From: JBBBNV01 sp037137075
GTDB lineage: Bacteria > Bacillota > Bacilli > Paenibacillales > NBRC-103111
Length of the DNA: 64,000 nt
Direction: 5' to 3'
Assembly (NCBI RefSeq): GCF_037137075.1
Contig: NZ_JBBBNV010000024.1
Coordinates: forward strand, 8,651-72,650
Part shown: positions 50,909-59,734 of the stretch, piece after piece
Layout: every line of letters begins with the position of its first letter
Position numbering within the stretch: the first letter of the stretch is position 1
The notes under the pieces: model-generated
What the model was told of the DNA's origin: nothing
The model's input: the letters and a program-made list of their open reading frames with translations, nothing else
The model's database searches: none
Program-made: the position numbers and the translations under genes

Positions 50909-53149
50909 CTACACATCCGTACGGCTGATAAGCTCAATTTCGTGCTCCCCGGAAAACACCAGCCCGTACGGCGGAATGACAATATCGCCGTCGGAGTCCT
51001 TCCGGAAGCCCTTTCCTTCGGCAGACAGCCACAAATCCTGGATATAGCTAATCCCGGAGATACGGTGAATCGCTTCATACACATCCGCTTTGTATACCGT
51101 GCGGCCAAACAGCCAGCCATCCGTTCCATCCGTATAGTCAAAAGGCTGAAGCAGCCGTTTGAGCGATTGGATTAATTGGGATGCGTCCTCTTTCAGGTAA
51201 GGCTCCACCACAACTACGGCATGCACGGTAATTTTGATATATTCCGGAGGCATGACATGCACTTCCGTCGTGAGCAGCCGGTACCGATTCAGATGGCGCC
51301 TCACGGTCTCCATGAAGCCCGGGCTGGGCACTGGCTTGGATGACGGGCTGTACGGCACCGCAACCACGGTTAAATGTCCCGGGGCCTGTTCTCCCGAGTC
51401 CTGCCGCATTCCCGGCTTAAACAGCGGAATCGCCTTTGCCCGGGCGACACGCACATTGGGCGTGGACAATGCAAGACGCTCCACGTCATCCGCCGTTACA
51501 GCCGTAAGCGGGTGCTGCTGCTCCAGACGGGCTCGATGCTTCGCATCCTCCAGCGTTTCCGCGTTGCGGCCGCCTGCGGCTTCATACGGATTGTCCGGCG
51601 TAATTCCGTCCATGGCGAACGCCGGATCTTCAAACCGATCAATCCGGTGCGGCTTAATGTTGCCTTGATCTCCGCCCCCCAAAGCGCAAGAAATAATACA
51701 AATGTTCTGCATCCCTTCGGCAGGAATATCCGGTACCTGCCCATGCTCATTGTCGCTGAAACGGATTTCACCGGTTGCCGCATCCAGCATATAGTGCCGG
51801 TCATTGGGCTTGGAGCTGTCGAAGTCGTCTACTCTCGTCCAGTCCTCCCAGACCATACCCTTCCCCGGAATCCATTCCCCTACCTGCAGCATCAAGCGCG
51901 CCGGAAGAAGATGCGGCTTTTCCAGGCGAAAGGTTTGGTACGGAAGCCCGTTAGAAGCACCCAGCCAGCGGATGTCTTCGAATTCAGGGCGGTACGAGAT
52001 GACACGAACACAACGGAAGCCCTCCGGCACGGCGTGGCCCTGTTGCCCGTCTCCGAACCGGATGCGGACCAAGCCCTCCCGGGGCAGACGCTCCACTTCG
52101 TAGCAGCAGGCCTCGGCAGGACAAGCAGATAAAGCATCCGTCTCCTCCCAATCTATCCAGCTGCCATCCGGTTGACGAACCTGCACCCGCACAAGCCCGA
52201 AGCAGCTTAACGCATCGCTGAGCTCCACGGAAAAATTGGCCGCTTCCCCGCAATCGAACTCGTATACGGCACTGAGTGTTTCCTGCTGTATCGCAGTTGC
52301 CGTGCTTAACAGCACCGTCTCCACCCGGGGAGGCAGCTCGTACCCGGCTTCATCCAGCGTGCAGCAAAGCCAGTAGCGGCTTTTGTCATGAGCGGGGTGA
52401 ATGACCGTTGGCTGCATCAGGCTGGGCAGGACAAAGCTCACGGAACCGCTGTGGCTGAAATCCTTTGTCCCGTCTTGGATAAGCGGCAGCCGATTCCACA
52501 AGCCGCCCGTCTCTGTCTCCCCGCCAAAATAAGTCCAGGATACCCGGCCTGACGGAACAAAGGCCGAGGCGGCATCCACGACCAGCGGTATGGGATATTT
52601 GTCAAACAGCTGCACATGAAGCGAGATTGGGGTATCGGCAGGCAGGGGCTGATCAAAGCCGAGATACAGGCGGCTTCCCTGGGCGGCTTGCGTTCCAAAA
52701 GCATAAAAAGAAACTCCGGCCCCCTCATTGGAAGGCGTCATATCGTAGGCCTCTGCCCCTGCGCGGACCAGCACCTTGTCCACATTTGCAGCTACCAGCA
52801 CCTGTCTTTCCTCCAGCTCAAACGGCAAATTTCCAGCGAGCAGCCTTGTTCCGCGGGGAAGCACCATTTGGCGCTGAACTCCATGAAATCTGACGCCTAC
52901 TCTGGATTGCGCCGCATCACGCTGGCGGATACCGAGCAGCTTTAAGTATTTACGCTCATGCTTTTCCGTGATCCGATCGAGATAATACTGCTGCATCTCC
53001 ACCAGCCAGGCCAGCATCTCCATCATGGTTATTCCGGGATCATGCGCATTTTCGTCTGTCCAGGAAGGGAAGATGGCGGGAATTGCTTTCCGTGCATCCT
53101 GCACCATCTGTTCGAACAGCCGGTCATCCAAATTCGGCAGCGGCAGCAT
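50909..53149 (-). CDS. Baseplate J-like protein 2 (Afp12-like)
   Basis: 746 residues. MLPLPNLDDRLFEQMVQDAR is a typical opening of the TIGR02243/gpJ group and has GGGGG before its ATG at 53149; a second start (ATG 53194, AAGGA seven bases upstream) would add 15 residues. WTDENAHDPGITMMEMLAWLVEMQQYY is the hallmark N-terminal helix. The central part is beta-rich, and the C-terminal half contains the gpJ core (TVTVDDVERLALSTPNVRVA-like stretch AVTADDVERLALSTPNVRVA). Baseplate wedge component. The 181 bases between it and baseplate protein 1 hold no gene. Confidence 0.85.
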   Translation of the reverse strand: MLPLPNLDDRLFEQMVQDARKAIPAIFPSWTDENAHDPGITMMEMLAWLVEMQQYYLDRITEKHERKYLKLLGIRQRDAAQSRVGVRFHGVQRQMVLPRGTRLLAGNLPFELEERQVLVAANVDKVLVRAGAEAYDMTPSNEGAGVSFYAFGTQAAQGSRLYLGFDQPLPADTPISLHVQLFDKYPIPLVVDAASAFVPSGRVSWTYFGGETETGGLWNRLPLIQDGTKDFSHSGSVSFVLPSLMQPTVIHPAHDKSRYWLCCTLDEAGYELPPRVETVLLSTATAIQQETLSAVYEFDCGEAANFSVELSDALSCFGLVRVQVRQPDGSWIDWEETDALSACPAEACCYEVERLPREGLVRIRFGDGQQGHAVPEGFRCVRVISYRPEFEDIRWLGASNGLPYQTFRLEKPHLLPARLMLQVGEWIPGKGMVWEDWTRVDDFDSSKPNDRHYMLDAATGEIRFSDNEHGQVPDIPAEGMQNICIISCALGGGDQGNIKPHRIDRFEDPAFAMDGITPDNPYEAAGGRNAETLEDAKHRARLEQQHPLTAVTADDVERLALSTPNVRVARAKAIPLFKPGMRQDSGEQAPGHLTVVAVPYSPSSKPVPSPGFMETVRRHLNRYRLLTTEVHVMPPEYIKITVHAVVVVEPYLKEDASQLIQSLKRLLQPFDYTDGTDGWLFGRTVYKADVYEAIHRISGISYIQDLWLSAEGKGFRKDSDGDIVIPPYGLVFSGEHEIELISRTDV

Positions 53150-53330
53150 ACCGTCACCCCCTTGTTTCAATCTGGCCCATTGCGGCTCTTCCATTCAGCT
53201 GTCCTTCGCCTTTTACAGGGCCAAGGCCCCTACAGAAGCGAGTAAAAAGGATAGCGGACCGGTGACCCGGTGATCGTGATAGCTCCCTCTTATCCAGTCC
53301 AATCAACGGCCTCGCCGTCTTCCGTTATAC

Positions 53331-56300
53331 TCACAGGGGCTCGACTACTACCTTATGTATACCGCTGATAATCATCCCGTGCGGAACTGAGCCTATCGCA
53401 TCCGGGCGCATCTCTATACGTTCGCCGTCCTCCAGCCGGAACACGGACATCGACAGCTTCACTACATGATGCAGGCTGCCAATCGATTTCAGCAGCGCAT
53501 AAAACATGGACACGTGCAGCGCTTGCCCGATTTGCCAGCCCTTGCCGTCGAAATTGCCGTGATTCGGATCAAGGAACCGTTTGATTTTATCCAGCGCCAG
53601 CCTTTCCGTCGGTACAACCGCCTCCAGCTCCTTTACCGCCAGCTCCGCATATAAGCTGATTTCCAGATAAGCGGGCTCAATGACCTGGATGCTGCCGGGC
53701 TGGGCCACGGCATATGCGGCGCGCTGACGAAGCGCCTGCTCCACCTGCTTTTTCAAGTCCGGGAAAAATAGTGCCGCATCCCGTCCATTCCGCGGAAATA
53801 CAACCAGCGTCATGCAGCCGTGCTGCGGTTCCAAACGCACATTCAAGCCGGGCAAACATTTTACTTTGGCAATGTTGGGATGCGCTTCGCGGGCCAGCCA
53901 TTCAAAGTCCTCGACGGTGACGGCACGTCCCCGGTGCTGCACCTGCTTGGGGCCCCGCCGCAGCGCGTCGTTCAGCGCCTCGGAGTCACAGCCGCCTGTG
54001 GCCGGCTCCGGATTCGACACCGATTGGATGAAGGCGAACGAATTCAGCAGGCTCGATATTTGACCTGCACCCACATTGCCGACGGCACCGCCGCCGACGC
54101 GGTAATGCACCTTAACCTTTTCTTCTCCTGTACCCGGCAAAGCCTTTCCTTGTCTCCCGTCGCCAAACCGCAGGCGGCCAGTGGAGCGGTCGATGATATA
54201 ATGGCGGTCGTACGGGCCCGATGCCAGAAAATGCTCAACAGGGACATAGCGGACCCAGCATCTTTGCAAATAGCCTTCCGAGTCGCGGATGGCCTCCAGC
54301 TGATGCTTCGCTTCCTCCAGGCGCCGGATGTCCTCCTCCGTGACATCTGCAGTCTCGTCGACCCACACCTCTTCCGACAAAATCGGCGCTTGAGACAGCA
54401 CGAACGCCTCCCGGTTCAAGCCAAGCGGATCAAAGACATCGGATTTTTCGGCAATCTCTCCGCGAATCGTTTCCTGCTGCACCACCTGAATCGTGTTGGC
54501 ATAAATGCCGTATGTACGGGGCAGCGGAGCGCCGCCTTCGGCAGCTTCATATTTGTTGTCCCGGTTAACCGCCCTAATCCAGTACAGCTCCCGGCCGAAC
54601 AGCTGCATACGGGCCATATCCATCGGTCCGGCAAACTGAACCGTTCCGCTCTGCGTGAAGCCTTTCGTGGCGTCCACCGTTTTCAGAGGCGCCCATTCGC
54701 CGTCCATCCCCCGCTGCCGCAGCACCTCCCACTCAATGAAGGGCACTTCCTCCCCCAGACGCTTTTGAGGCTGAAGCGAGAAATAAAGGCTGATCGGGCC
54801 TCGGACCGGGGGCAGCTCAAAGCCGAAATACAAAGCCGGAGCTTCGCCGGGCAGCTGATAAAACGGTGTAAACGGCAATCCGCCTAACGCCGCCTCCCGG
54901 CTCCGGTCCAGCCACTGCACATTATTGACAGTCAAGCAGCTGTCCGGCGCTTTTTCCGGCATGTCATAGGCATAATCCATCCGCACCTGCTCCACCCATG
55001 GAGCGTGATAGACTGCGTTTGGAGAATAAGCATTCTCAACATGAACAATTCTAGCGCGAATCCAATAATTCCACTCGGAATTAACAAAGGTTTCCTGCAA
55101 ATCATCCGGGCACCGGAAGCCAAACTGCTGCAGCCCGGCCTCATGCGGCTGATAAAATACCGTCTCCGCTGTTTTGGGCACAGGCAGCCGGACCCATGTC
55201 TGACCGTTCCAATATTCCCACATGACCTTGGCAGCGGTTACCGGATCAGGAATATCCGCCTTGTCCACCTCGGACCGCTTCATAATCATTTTCCAGTTTA
55301 TTTCCGGAGGCTTGTCGGGCAGCAGCCGGTGCTCGCGGCCGTCCAGGTTGAACCGGAGCCGGATATAGCCTCCACGTTTGCTGAGCGCTTCCCGGCTGGC
55401 GATATAGAATGTCCCATAGGGTGCAAAAAACTGTCCGAACGGGTAAAAGCCTTCCGGCTCGACCTGCATATCGTTATAATACAGCCGGTCTGCCGGTAAG
55501 CCATACGGACGTGTCGCCGCAGCAGCCGGATTGCTCTTTGCCTCTGTAGCCCTCCGCTCCCTGCGGGGAGGAAGCTGCAAATTCATCCGTTCGGCAGCAA
55601 GCTCGCGCCCCGCTTCCCAATAATCGGTCTTGATGCGCAGCCGGTCCAGCTCAATAGCTGCATGCTGCGGCGTACCGTGCTCCCGGGATAACGATTTAAT
55701 CCGGCACTGAATCCACCGCCCGGTCACCCCCTGGATGTCCGCTTGCACCAGCTCGCCGGGCTGCTCCTTATAGAGCCGGACACGGCTGCCCTTCGCCGTT
55801 ACCCGATCAAAGGGCTTCCAGCCGTCCGCTCCCCGGTACAGCCACTCCACTGCATTTCGGTCAGCCAGCTGGGCGGCTGTTTGGGCTTCCGCATAGCGTT
55901 TGGCCGAATTGCTGATTTCCAGCTCGATAACAGCTGTCTGCTCCAGCAGAAACAGCTCCTCATGGCGCACGAACAAGCTGTGAAGCTGCAAATTCGTGCC
56001 GCTTTGCACATCGTACAGCACCGCTGTTTCCAGGCTGCCGTCTTCCGTCCGGGGAACCAAGGCATCCTGCCGGAGAATATGCTCCAAACGGGCAATACGG
56101 TCATGACGCGTACTGACATGCAGCAGCTCTACCGGAAGGGCTGGGGTAACCAGCTGCGCCTCGCTCGTCTCAAAGCGCACCGGGGCTTCCTTTCCCTCCA
56201 CCTGCGCCGTTACCGCAGTCCCTGCCGGGACGAGTACCGCCTCCCGCGCTCCTTCACTCAGCTTAAATGTTAAGTACGCCTGGGCCGGACGGGCTGTTTG

Positions 56301-56537
56301 CAGGGAAACATCGAGCAAATTAAGAAAGCCGATAAAATGCTTATACGGCATCTGATTCAGCCGTTTCAGGTTGCCCTCGTACATTTGGGCGAATAACAGA
56401 AACAGCGCCGTTCCCGGATCGGGATCTTCCGGAGAAAACCGCCATTCCGGCGTATAAAATGGAACAAGCTGCCTCATTTGCCGGACCAGCGCATCCATAT
56501 CCCGGTTATCGATTAATGGGTGGCCGTTATTTTTCAC
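53331..56537 (-). CDS. Baseplate J-like protein 1 (Afp11-like)
   Basis: 1,068 residues from GTG 56537, which has GGGGGTG six bases upstream; ATG 56552 would add five. RFSPEDPDPGTALFLLFAQMYEG near the N-terminus and RGPKQVQHRGRAVTVEDFEW in the C-terminal half are gpJ/Afp11 landmarks. Size agrees with the large baseplate wedge protein of Afp/PVC-type particles. The middle holds a basic insert (LPPRRERRATEAKSNPAAAA) that is probably a linker. It follows gp25 by about 48 bases and precedes the second J-like protein, matching the canonical order. Confidence 0.87.
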   Translation of the reverse strand: MKNNGHPLIDNRDMDALVRQMRQLVPFYTPEWRFSPEDPDPGTALFLLFAQMYEGNLKRLNQMPYKHFIGFLNLLDVSLQTARPAQAYLTFKLSEGAREAVLVPAGTAVTAQVEGKEAPVRFETSEAQLVTPALPVELLHVSTRHDRIARLEHILRQDALVPRTEDGSLETAVLYDVQSGTNLQLHSLFVRHEELFLLEQTAVIELEISNSAKRYAEAQTAAQLADRNAVEWLYRGADGWKPFDRVTAKGSRVRLYKEQPGELVQADIQGVTGRWIQCRIKSLSREHGTPQHAAIELDRLRIKTDYWEAGRELAAERMNLQLPPRRERRATEAKSNPAAAATRPYGLPADRLYYNDMQVEPEGFYPFGQFFAPYGTFYIASREALSKRGGYIRLRFNLDGREHRLLPDKPPEINWKMIMKRSEVDKADIPDPVTAAKVMWEYWNGQTWVRLPVPKTAETVFYQPHEAGLQQFGFRCPDDLQETFVNSEWNYWIRARIVHVENAYSPNAVYHAPWVEQVRMDYAYDMPEKAPDSCLTVNNVQWLDRSREAALGGLPFTPFYQLPGEAPALYFGFELPPVRGPISLYFSLQPQKRLGEEVPFIEWEVLRQRGMDGEWAPLKTVDATKGFTQSGTVQFAGPMDMARMQLFGRELYWIRAVNRDNKYEAAEGGAPLPRTYGIYANTIQVVQQETIRGEIAEKSDVFDPLGLNREAFVLSQAPILSEEVWVDETADVTEEDIRRLEEAKHQLEAIRDSEGYLQRCWVRYVPVEHFLASGPYDRHYIIDRSTGRLRFGDGRQGKALPGTGEEKVKVHYRVGGGAVGNVGAGQISSLLNSFAFIQSVSNPEPATGGCDSEALNDALRRGPKQVQHRGRAVTVEDFEWLAREAHPNIAKVKCLPGLNVRLEPQHGCMTLVVFPRNGRDAALFFPDLKKQVEQALRQRAAYAVAQPGSIQVIEPAYLEISLYAELAVKELEAVVPTERLALDKIKRFLDPNHGNFDGKGWQIGQALHVSMFYALLKSIGSLHHVVKLSMSVFRLEDGERIEMRPDAIGSVPHGMIISGIHKVVVEPL

Positions 56538-56585
56538 GATACACACCCCCATTCATTGCCATCTTCATCGCCGTCTCCCGCCAAT

Positions 56586-56987
56586 TTATTTCGTACCCTC
56601 GTGAATATAGAACGGATATACCTGGTTAAACAAGTTGTTGGTGGACCGCACCTCATACTGAATGTTAATCAGGAGCTTTTCCGGATCGGCCTGATCCGGC
56701 ACCGCCCGCACCTGTACCTCATGCACCCGCGGTTCCCAAATTCGAATCGCTTCCTCAATATTCGTTTCCAGCAGCTGCAGCGTAGTAGCGTCTGTAGATC
56801 CGAACACGAAGTTTTCCACGCTGCAGCCGAAGTCAGGCCGCATCACGCGCTCACCCTTGCCTGTCCAAAGAATGATGCGTATTGCTTCTGCGATATCATC
56901 CTCATATTCGGCCATTTTAATTTTGCCGGTGGACTCGTCCACTTCAATCGGAAACTTCCAGCCCCGGCCCAAAAACGATTTTGACAT
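56586..56987 (-). CDS. gp25-like baseplate wedge protein (Afp9-like)
   Basis: 133 residues. The GPW_gp25 fold is shown by FLGRGWKFPIEVDESTGKI, DIAEAIRIILWTGKGERVMR and PDFGCSVENFVFG. In contractile particles gp25 joins the sheath to the baseplate wedges. AAGGAG lies eleven bases before the ATG. Between it and the Afp11-like gene one would expect a PAAR tip gene (Afp10); none is present. Confidence 0.93.
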   Translation of the reverse strand: MSKSFLGRGWKFPIEVDESTGKIKMAEYEDDIAEAIRIILWTGKGERVMRPDFGCSVENFVFGSTDATTLQLLETNIEEAIRIWEPRVHEVQVRAVPDQADPEKLLINIQYEVRSTNNLFNQVYPFYIHEGTK

Positions 56988-57019
56988 AGGTGCTTCAGCT
57001 CCTTACCCGCCGGGGCCCG

Positions 57020-57739
57020 TCAGTTGATTTTGACCATGCTGCCCTTAATGTTGATAATGCCGTCCGCCTTCAGATCCAGTGTGGCTCCAGCCTTTAAGGA
57101 CATGGTGGCGCTTGCCTCAATGTTGACCTGCGTCGATTTCAGCTTGAGCGATTTGGTGCTTTCGATCGAGATGTCCCCTTTGGCATTCATCTTAATCGTA
57201 GAGGTGCTGCTCTTAATCGTAATTTCATTTGCCGAACCGCCCTTGATTACAATGGTATTGTTGCCGCTCGAGTCCGCAATTTTGATTGAATCGTCCTTGT
57301 CCACCATATCCACGATATTCCCTTTTTTGGTTTTAACCGTAACCTTTGCATCCGATTCATTATCGTCGAAAATAAGCTCATGGCCATGCCTGGATTTGAT
57401 TTTGCGGATGTTGTTTTTGTCCTTTTCACCTGCAGGAGACGGATTTTTTTGATTCCACAACATGCCGATCACATAAGGCTGGCGCACTTCGCCAAGGTGA
57501 AAGGCCACCAGCACCTCATCCCCCACTTCGGGAATGAACAAGCTGCCCCGGTCCTTGCCGGCCATCATGGTGGCAAGCCGGGTCCAGTCGGTTTCGCTTT
57601 CGCCCTCGCGAAGCGGCAGCTTCAGCTTGACACGGGCTAATCCTTCGGGGTCTTTGTTGTCGGTGACGATCGCCACCATCACCCCGTTAATTTTTGGAAT
57701 CAAATCATCGTTTGTGTGGTTCATTTGGTCAAATAACAT
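57020..57739 (-). CDS. Spike protein, gp45/gpV/VgrG-C-like
   Basis: 239 residues. An OB-fold start (INGVMVAIVTDNKDPEGLARV, KLKLP, then PEVGDEVLVAFHLGEVRQPYVIG) is followed by a repetitive beta-helix of short alternating strands (ITIKSSTSTIKMNAKGDISI, ESTKSLKLKSTQVNIEASAT), the usual needle of puncturing spikes. It forms the tip of the injection device as a trimer. Its ATG overlaps the stop of the hub gene. In Afp the hub and spike are one protein (Afp8); here they are two. Confidence 0.9.
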   Translation of the reverse strand: MLFDQMNHTNDDLIPKINGVMVAIVTDNKDPEGLARVKLKLPLREGESETDWTRLATMMAGKDRGSLFIPEVGDEVLVAFHLGEVRQPYVIGMLWNQKNPSPAGEKDKNNIRKIKSRHGHELIFDDNESDAKVTVKTKKGNIVDMVDKDDSIKIADSSGNNTIVIKGGSANEITIKSSTSTIKMNAKGDISIESTKSLKLKSTQVNIEASATMSLKAGATLDLKADGIINIKGSMVKIN

Positions 57740-58827
57740 TACACAGCATTCCCCTGTACTGAAAATGTAGTGATGTAGCCGGAACTGTTAATCGTATGCT
57801 TCGTTGATGTCATGTAATACGGCTGGTTCATCCGCTTGCCGAGCCCGTCCAGCCGGATATACCGTCCTGCAACCAGCTCAGGCAGACCAAGACATTCGCC
57901 TTCTCCGGTAATGAGCCTCATCGACCGTTCGGCCATCATAGCGTCGGCCTTGATTTGCGCTTCTTCCTGTGAGTCTACATTCGTATAAATGTTTTCCTCA
58001 AACTCGCCGAGCGTCTTGAGCAGGTCCTTTCCTGTCTTGGAATTGGAGCCCAGCTTGGTGATGTCCTTGGAGGTGGCCTCAATCGGCTTCAGCTCTTTAT
58101 CATCCCAGCCGCGTACGATTACCTTCGTTACCTGATCAGCCAGATTCATATCCAGATTGAAGCTCAGCAGATGCTTGCCCCACATCAACGTGACGACCGG
58201 TGTCGTGCTGGTAAGCGGCTTGCGGAAATACATCGTTTTATTGACCAGAAAAAAATCATAATCGACCATGCCGGCCAAATACTGCAAAAATTTAAAGTCG
58301 TTCATTTTACTTTGTGCAATCGTTTTGAGCGGCTCATTGGTATTGTCGATGACAAATTTGGAAACATATTTCTTGCCGACTTCCTTGGCGATGTCGCTAA
58401 TTTTTTTATTTTCCCACGAACGCGATTGGCCGCCCTTCATCATCAGCGTCGACATGTCCATCCCCGTAATATTCAGGGTCGGTGTGCCTTCCGACGGGTA
58501 ATTTACGGATACCTCCGTAATAATCCCGTAAAAAACCGAGGCCAGCTTATCCGTATAGCCCATTTTGACCTCCAGCGTCTTGCCCAGCACAAAGTACTTG
58601 TCCAGCCATTGAAAATCGCGCTTCACCGCATCGTAAGCGTTGTTGACGGTAAACGAGGCGGTATTCGCTTCGGGCTGAGTGCTCGTACTCACCGTAATCG
58701 TCGTAATAGCTACACTTTCCTTCACCACGTTGGTGCCCTCGATAATGACCTCGAATGCGGGGGCGTAGAAATTACGGTATTTTTTCTCCAATGCATCAAA
58801 CGTATAGCTGTCTGAACTAAGCGCCAT
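57739..58827 (-). CDS. Baseplate hub protein, gpD/gp27-like
   Basis: 362 residues from ATG 58827 (GGGAGGCG upstream). The sequence resembles late control gene D proteins: YAPAFEVIIEGTNVVKESVA, FSFTV-like TASFTVNNAYD, YFVLGKTLEVKMGYTDKLA, VFYGIITEVSVNYP and a C-terminal LVAGRYIRLDGLGKRMNQPYY. It forms the trimeric hub between spike and tube. The stop overlaps the spike gene start. It lies 194 bases after the tube-LysM gene, a gap in which I see no gene. Confidence 0.87.
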   Translation of the reverse strand: MALSSDSYTFDALEKKYRNFYAPAFEVIIEGTNVVKESVAITTITVSTSTQPEANTASFTVNNAYDAVKRDFQWLDKYFVLGKTLEVKMGYTDKLASVFYGIITEVSVNYPSEGTPTLNITGMDMSTLMMKGGQSRSWENKKISDIAKEVGKKYVSKFVIDNTNEPLKTIAQSKMNDFKFLQYLAGMVDYDFFLVNKTMYFRKPLTSTTPVVTLMWGKHLLSFNLDMNLADQVTKVIVRGWDDKELKPIEATSKDITKLGSNSKTGKDLLKTLGEFEENIYTNVDSQEEAQIKADAMMAERSMRLITGEGECLGLPELVAGRYIRLDGLGKRMNQPYYMTSTKHTINSSGYITTFSVQGNAV

Positions 58828-59021
58828 GCTGCTGATTCGCCTCCCGACACAATAGATTTGCAAGTACAATGTTTCGGCACGCCGTCAAACACCCGCCTGA
58901 CAGGCACGCTGAACGCAAATTCCGGCAGCGGGTCCCGCGTTCCGCATCGGCAGACTCTACCTGGAGCCAGCCGCCTGCGCTTTTATGGAGCCGCATACCG
59001 CATGTACGGGAAACCGGTCTA

Positions 59022-59648
59022 TTATTCCAGACGAGGCACAATTATTTTACGGCCCGTTACCAATTGACGCGGATTATCAATCCCGTTGGCCCTGGCAATA
59101 TCGCGCCACAATCCAGGGTCTTCGTACTCAGCAGCGGCAATCATCCACAGCTGATCCCCCTGATTCAGCATTTTTTGCTTGGTGCGGTCAGCCGATTGGC
59201 GGGGAATGTTCTGAAACTGCTCTTTGATGCTTTGTACAGCCTTGAATGTGACATGAAGCGTCGCCCGTACGGGAATGCCTGAATCAAGAAACATCGTAAA
59301 CTTTTGCGAGACCTTCTCCAGCACGCCTTTGAAGTTCAACGATCCCCACACAAAGCTGCATAAAGGCGGCGCATGCAGATCCTTGTCCACATCCAGGATT
59401 TTGCTGATTTTGGACGTATGCTTTCGCACATCCTCGCCCTTTTCATATGTATCAAAAAACAAATCCAGCGTCAGCGTCGTCGCTTCCCCGCTTACAAACT
59501 GGGCAATCGGCGCATTTAAACCCGGTATCGTGTGCCAGGAATATTTGTTGCCGGAGCTTAGCTCGTACTCGCTTGGATTAAACAGCACATCAATTTCCTG
59601 GACATTGTTCGGTCCTCGCTCCACAATGACCTTGGCTTTTTGAGGCAT
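59022..59648 (-). CDS. CIS tube-initiator protein with LysM (Afp7-like)
   Basis: 208 residues from ATG 59648 (AGAGGA upstream; an in-frame ATG at 59669 lacks a good site). The CIS_tube-type N-terminal domain shows VLFNPSEYELSSGNKYSW, GEATTLTLDLFFDTYEKGED and VRKHTSKISKIL. The last 45 residues are a LysM-like module (QGDQLWMIAAAEYEDPGLWR, DIARANGI, VTGRKIIVPRL). In Afp/PVC particles this protein caps the hub and starts the inner tube. Position between the large coiled-coil protein and the hub is the expected one. Confidence 0.9.
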   Translation of the reverse strand: MPQKAKVIVERGPNNVQEIDVLFNPSEYELSSGNKYSWHTIPGLNAPIAQFVSGEATTLTLDLFFDTYEKGEDVRKHTSKISKILDVDKDLHAPPLCSFVWGSLNFKGVLEKVSQKFTMFLDSGIPVRATLHVTFKAVQSIKEQFQNIPRQSADRTKQKMLNQGDQLWMIAAAEYEDPGLWRDIARANGIDNPRQLVTGRKIIVPRLE

Positions 59649-59734
59649 GCAGCTCACATCCTCTGACATCAAAATAAAGTTTCCTCTGCCGAAGACAACC
59701 GGGTGTCTCCGGCATTTCGCGTTCGCAGACTCAG

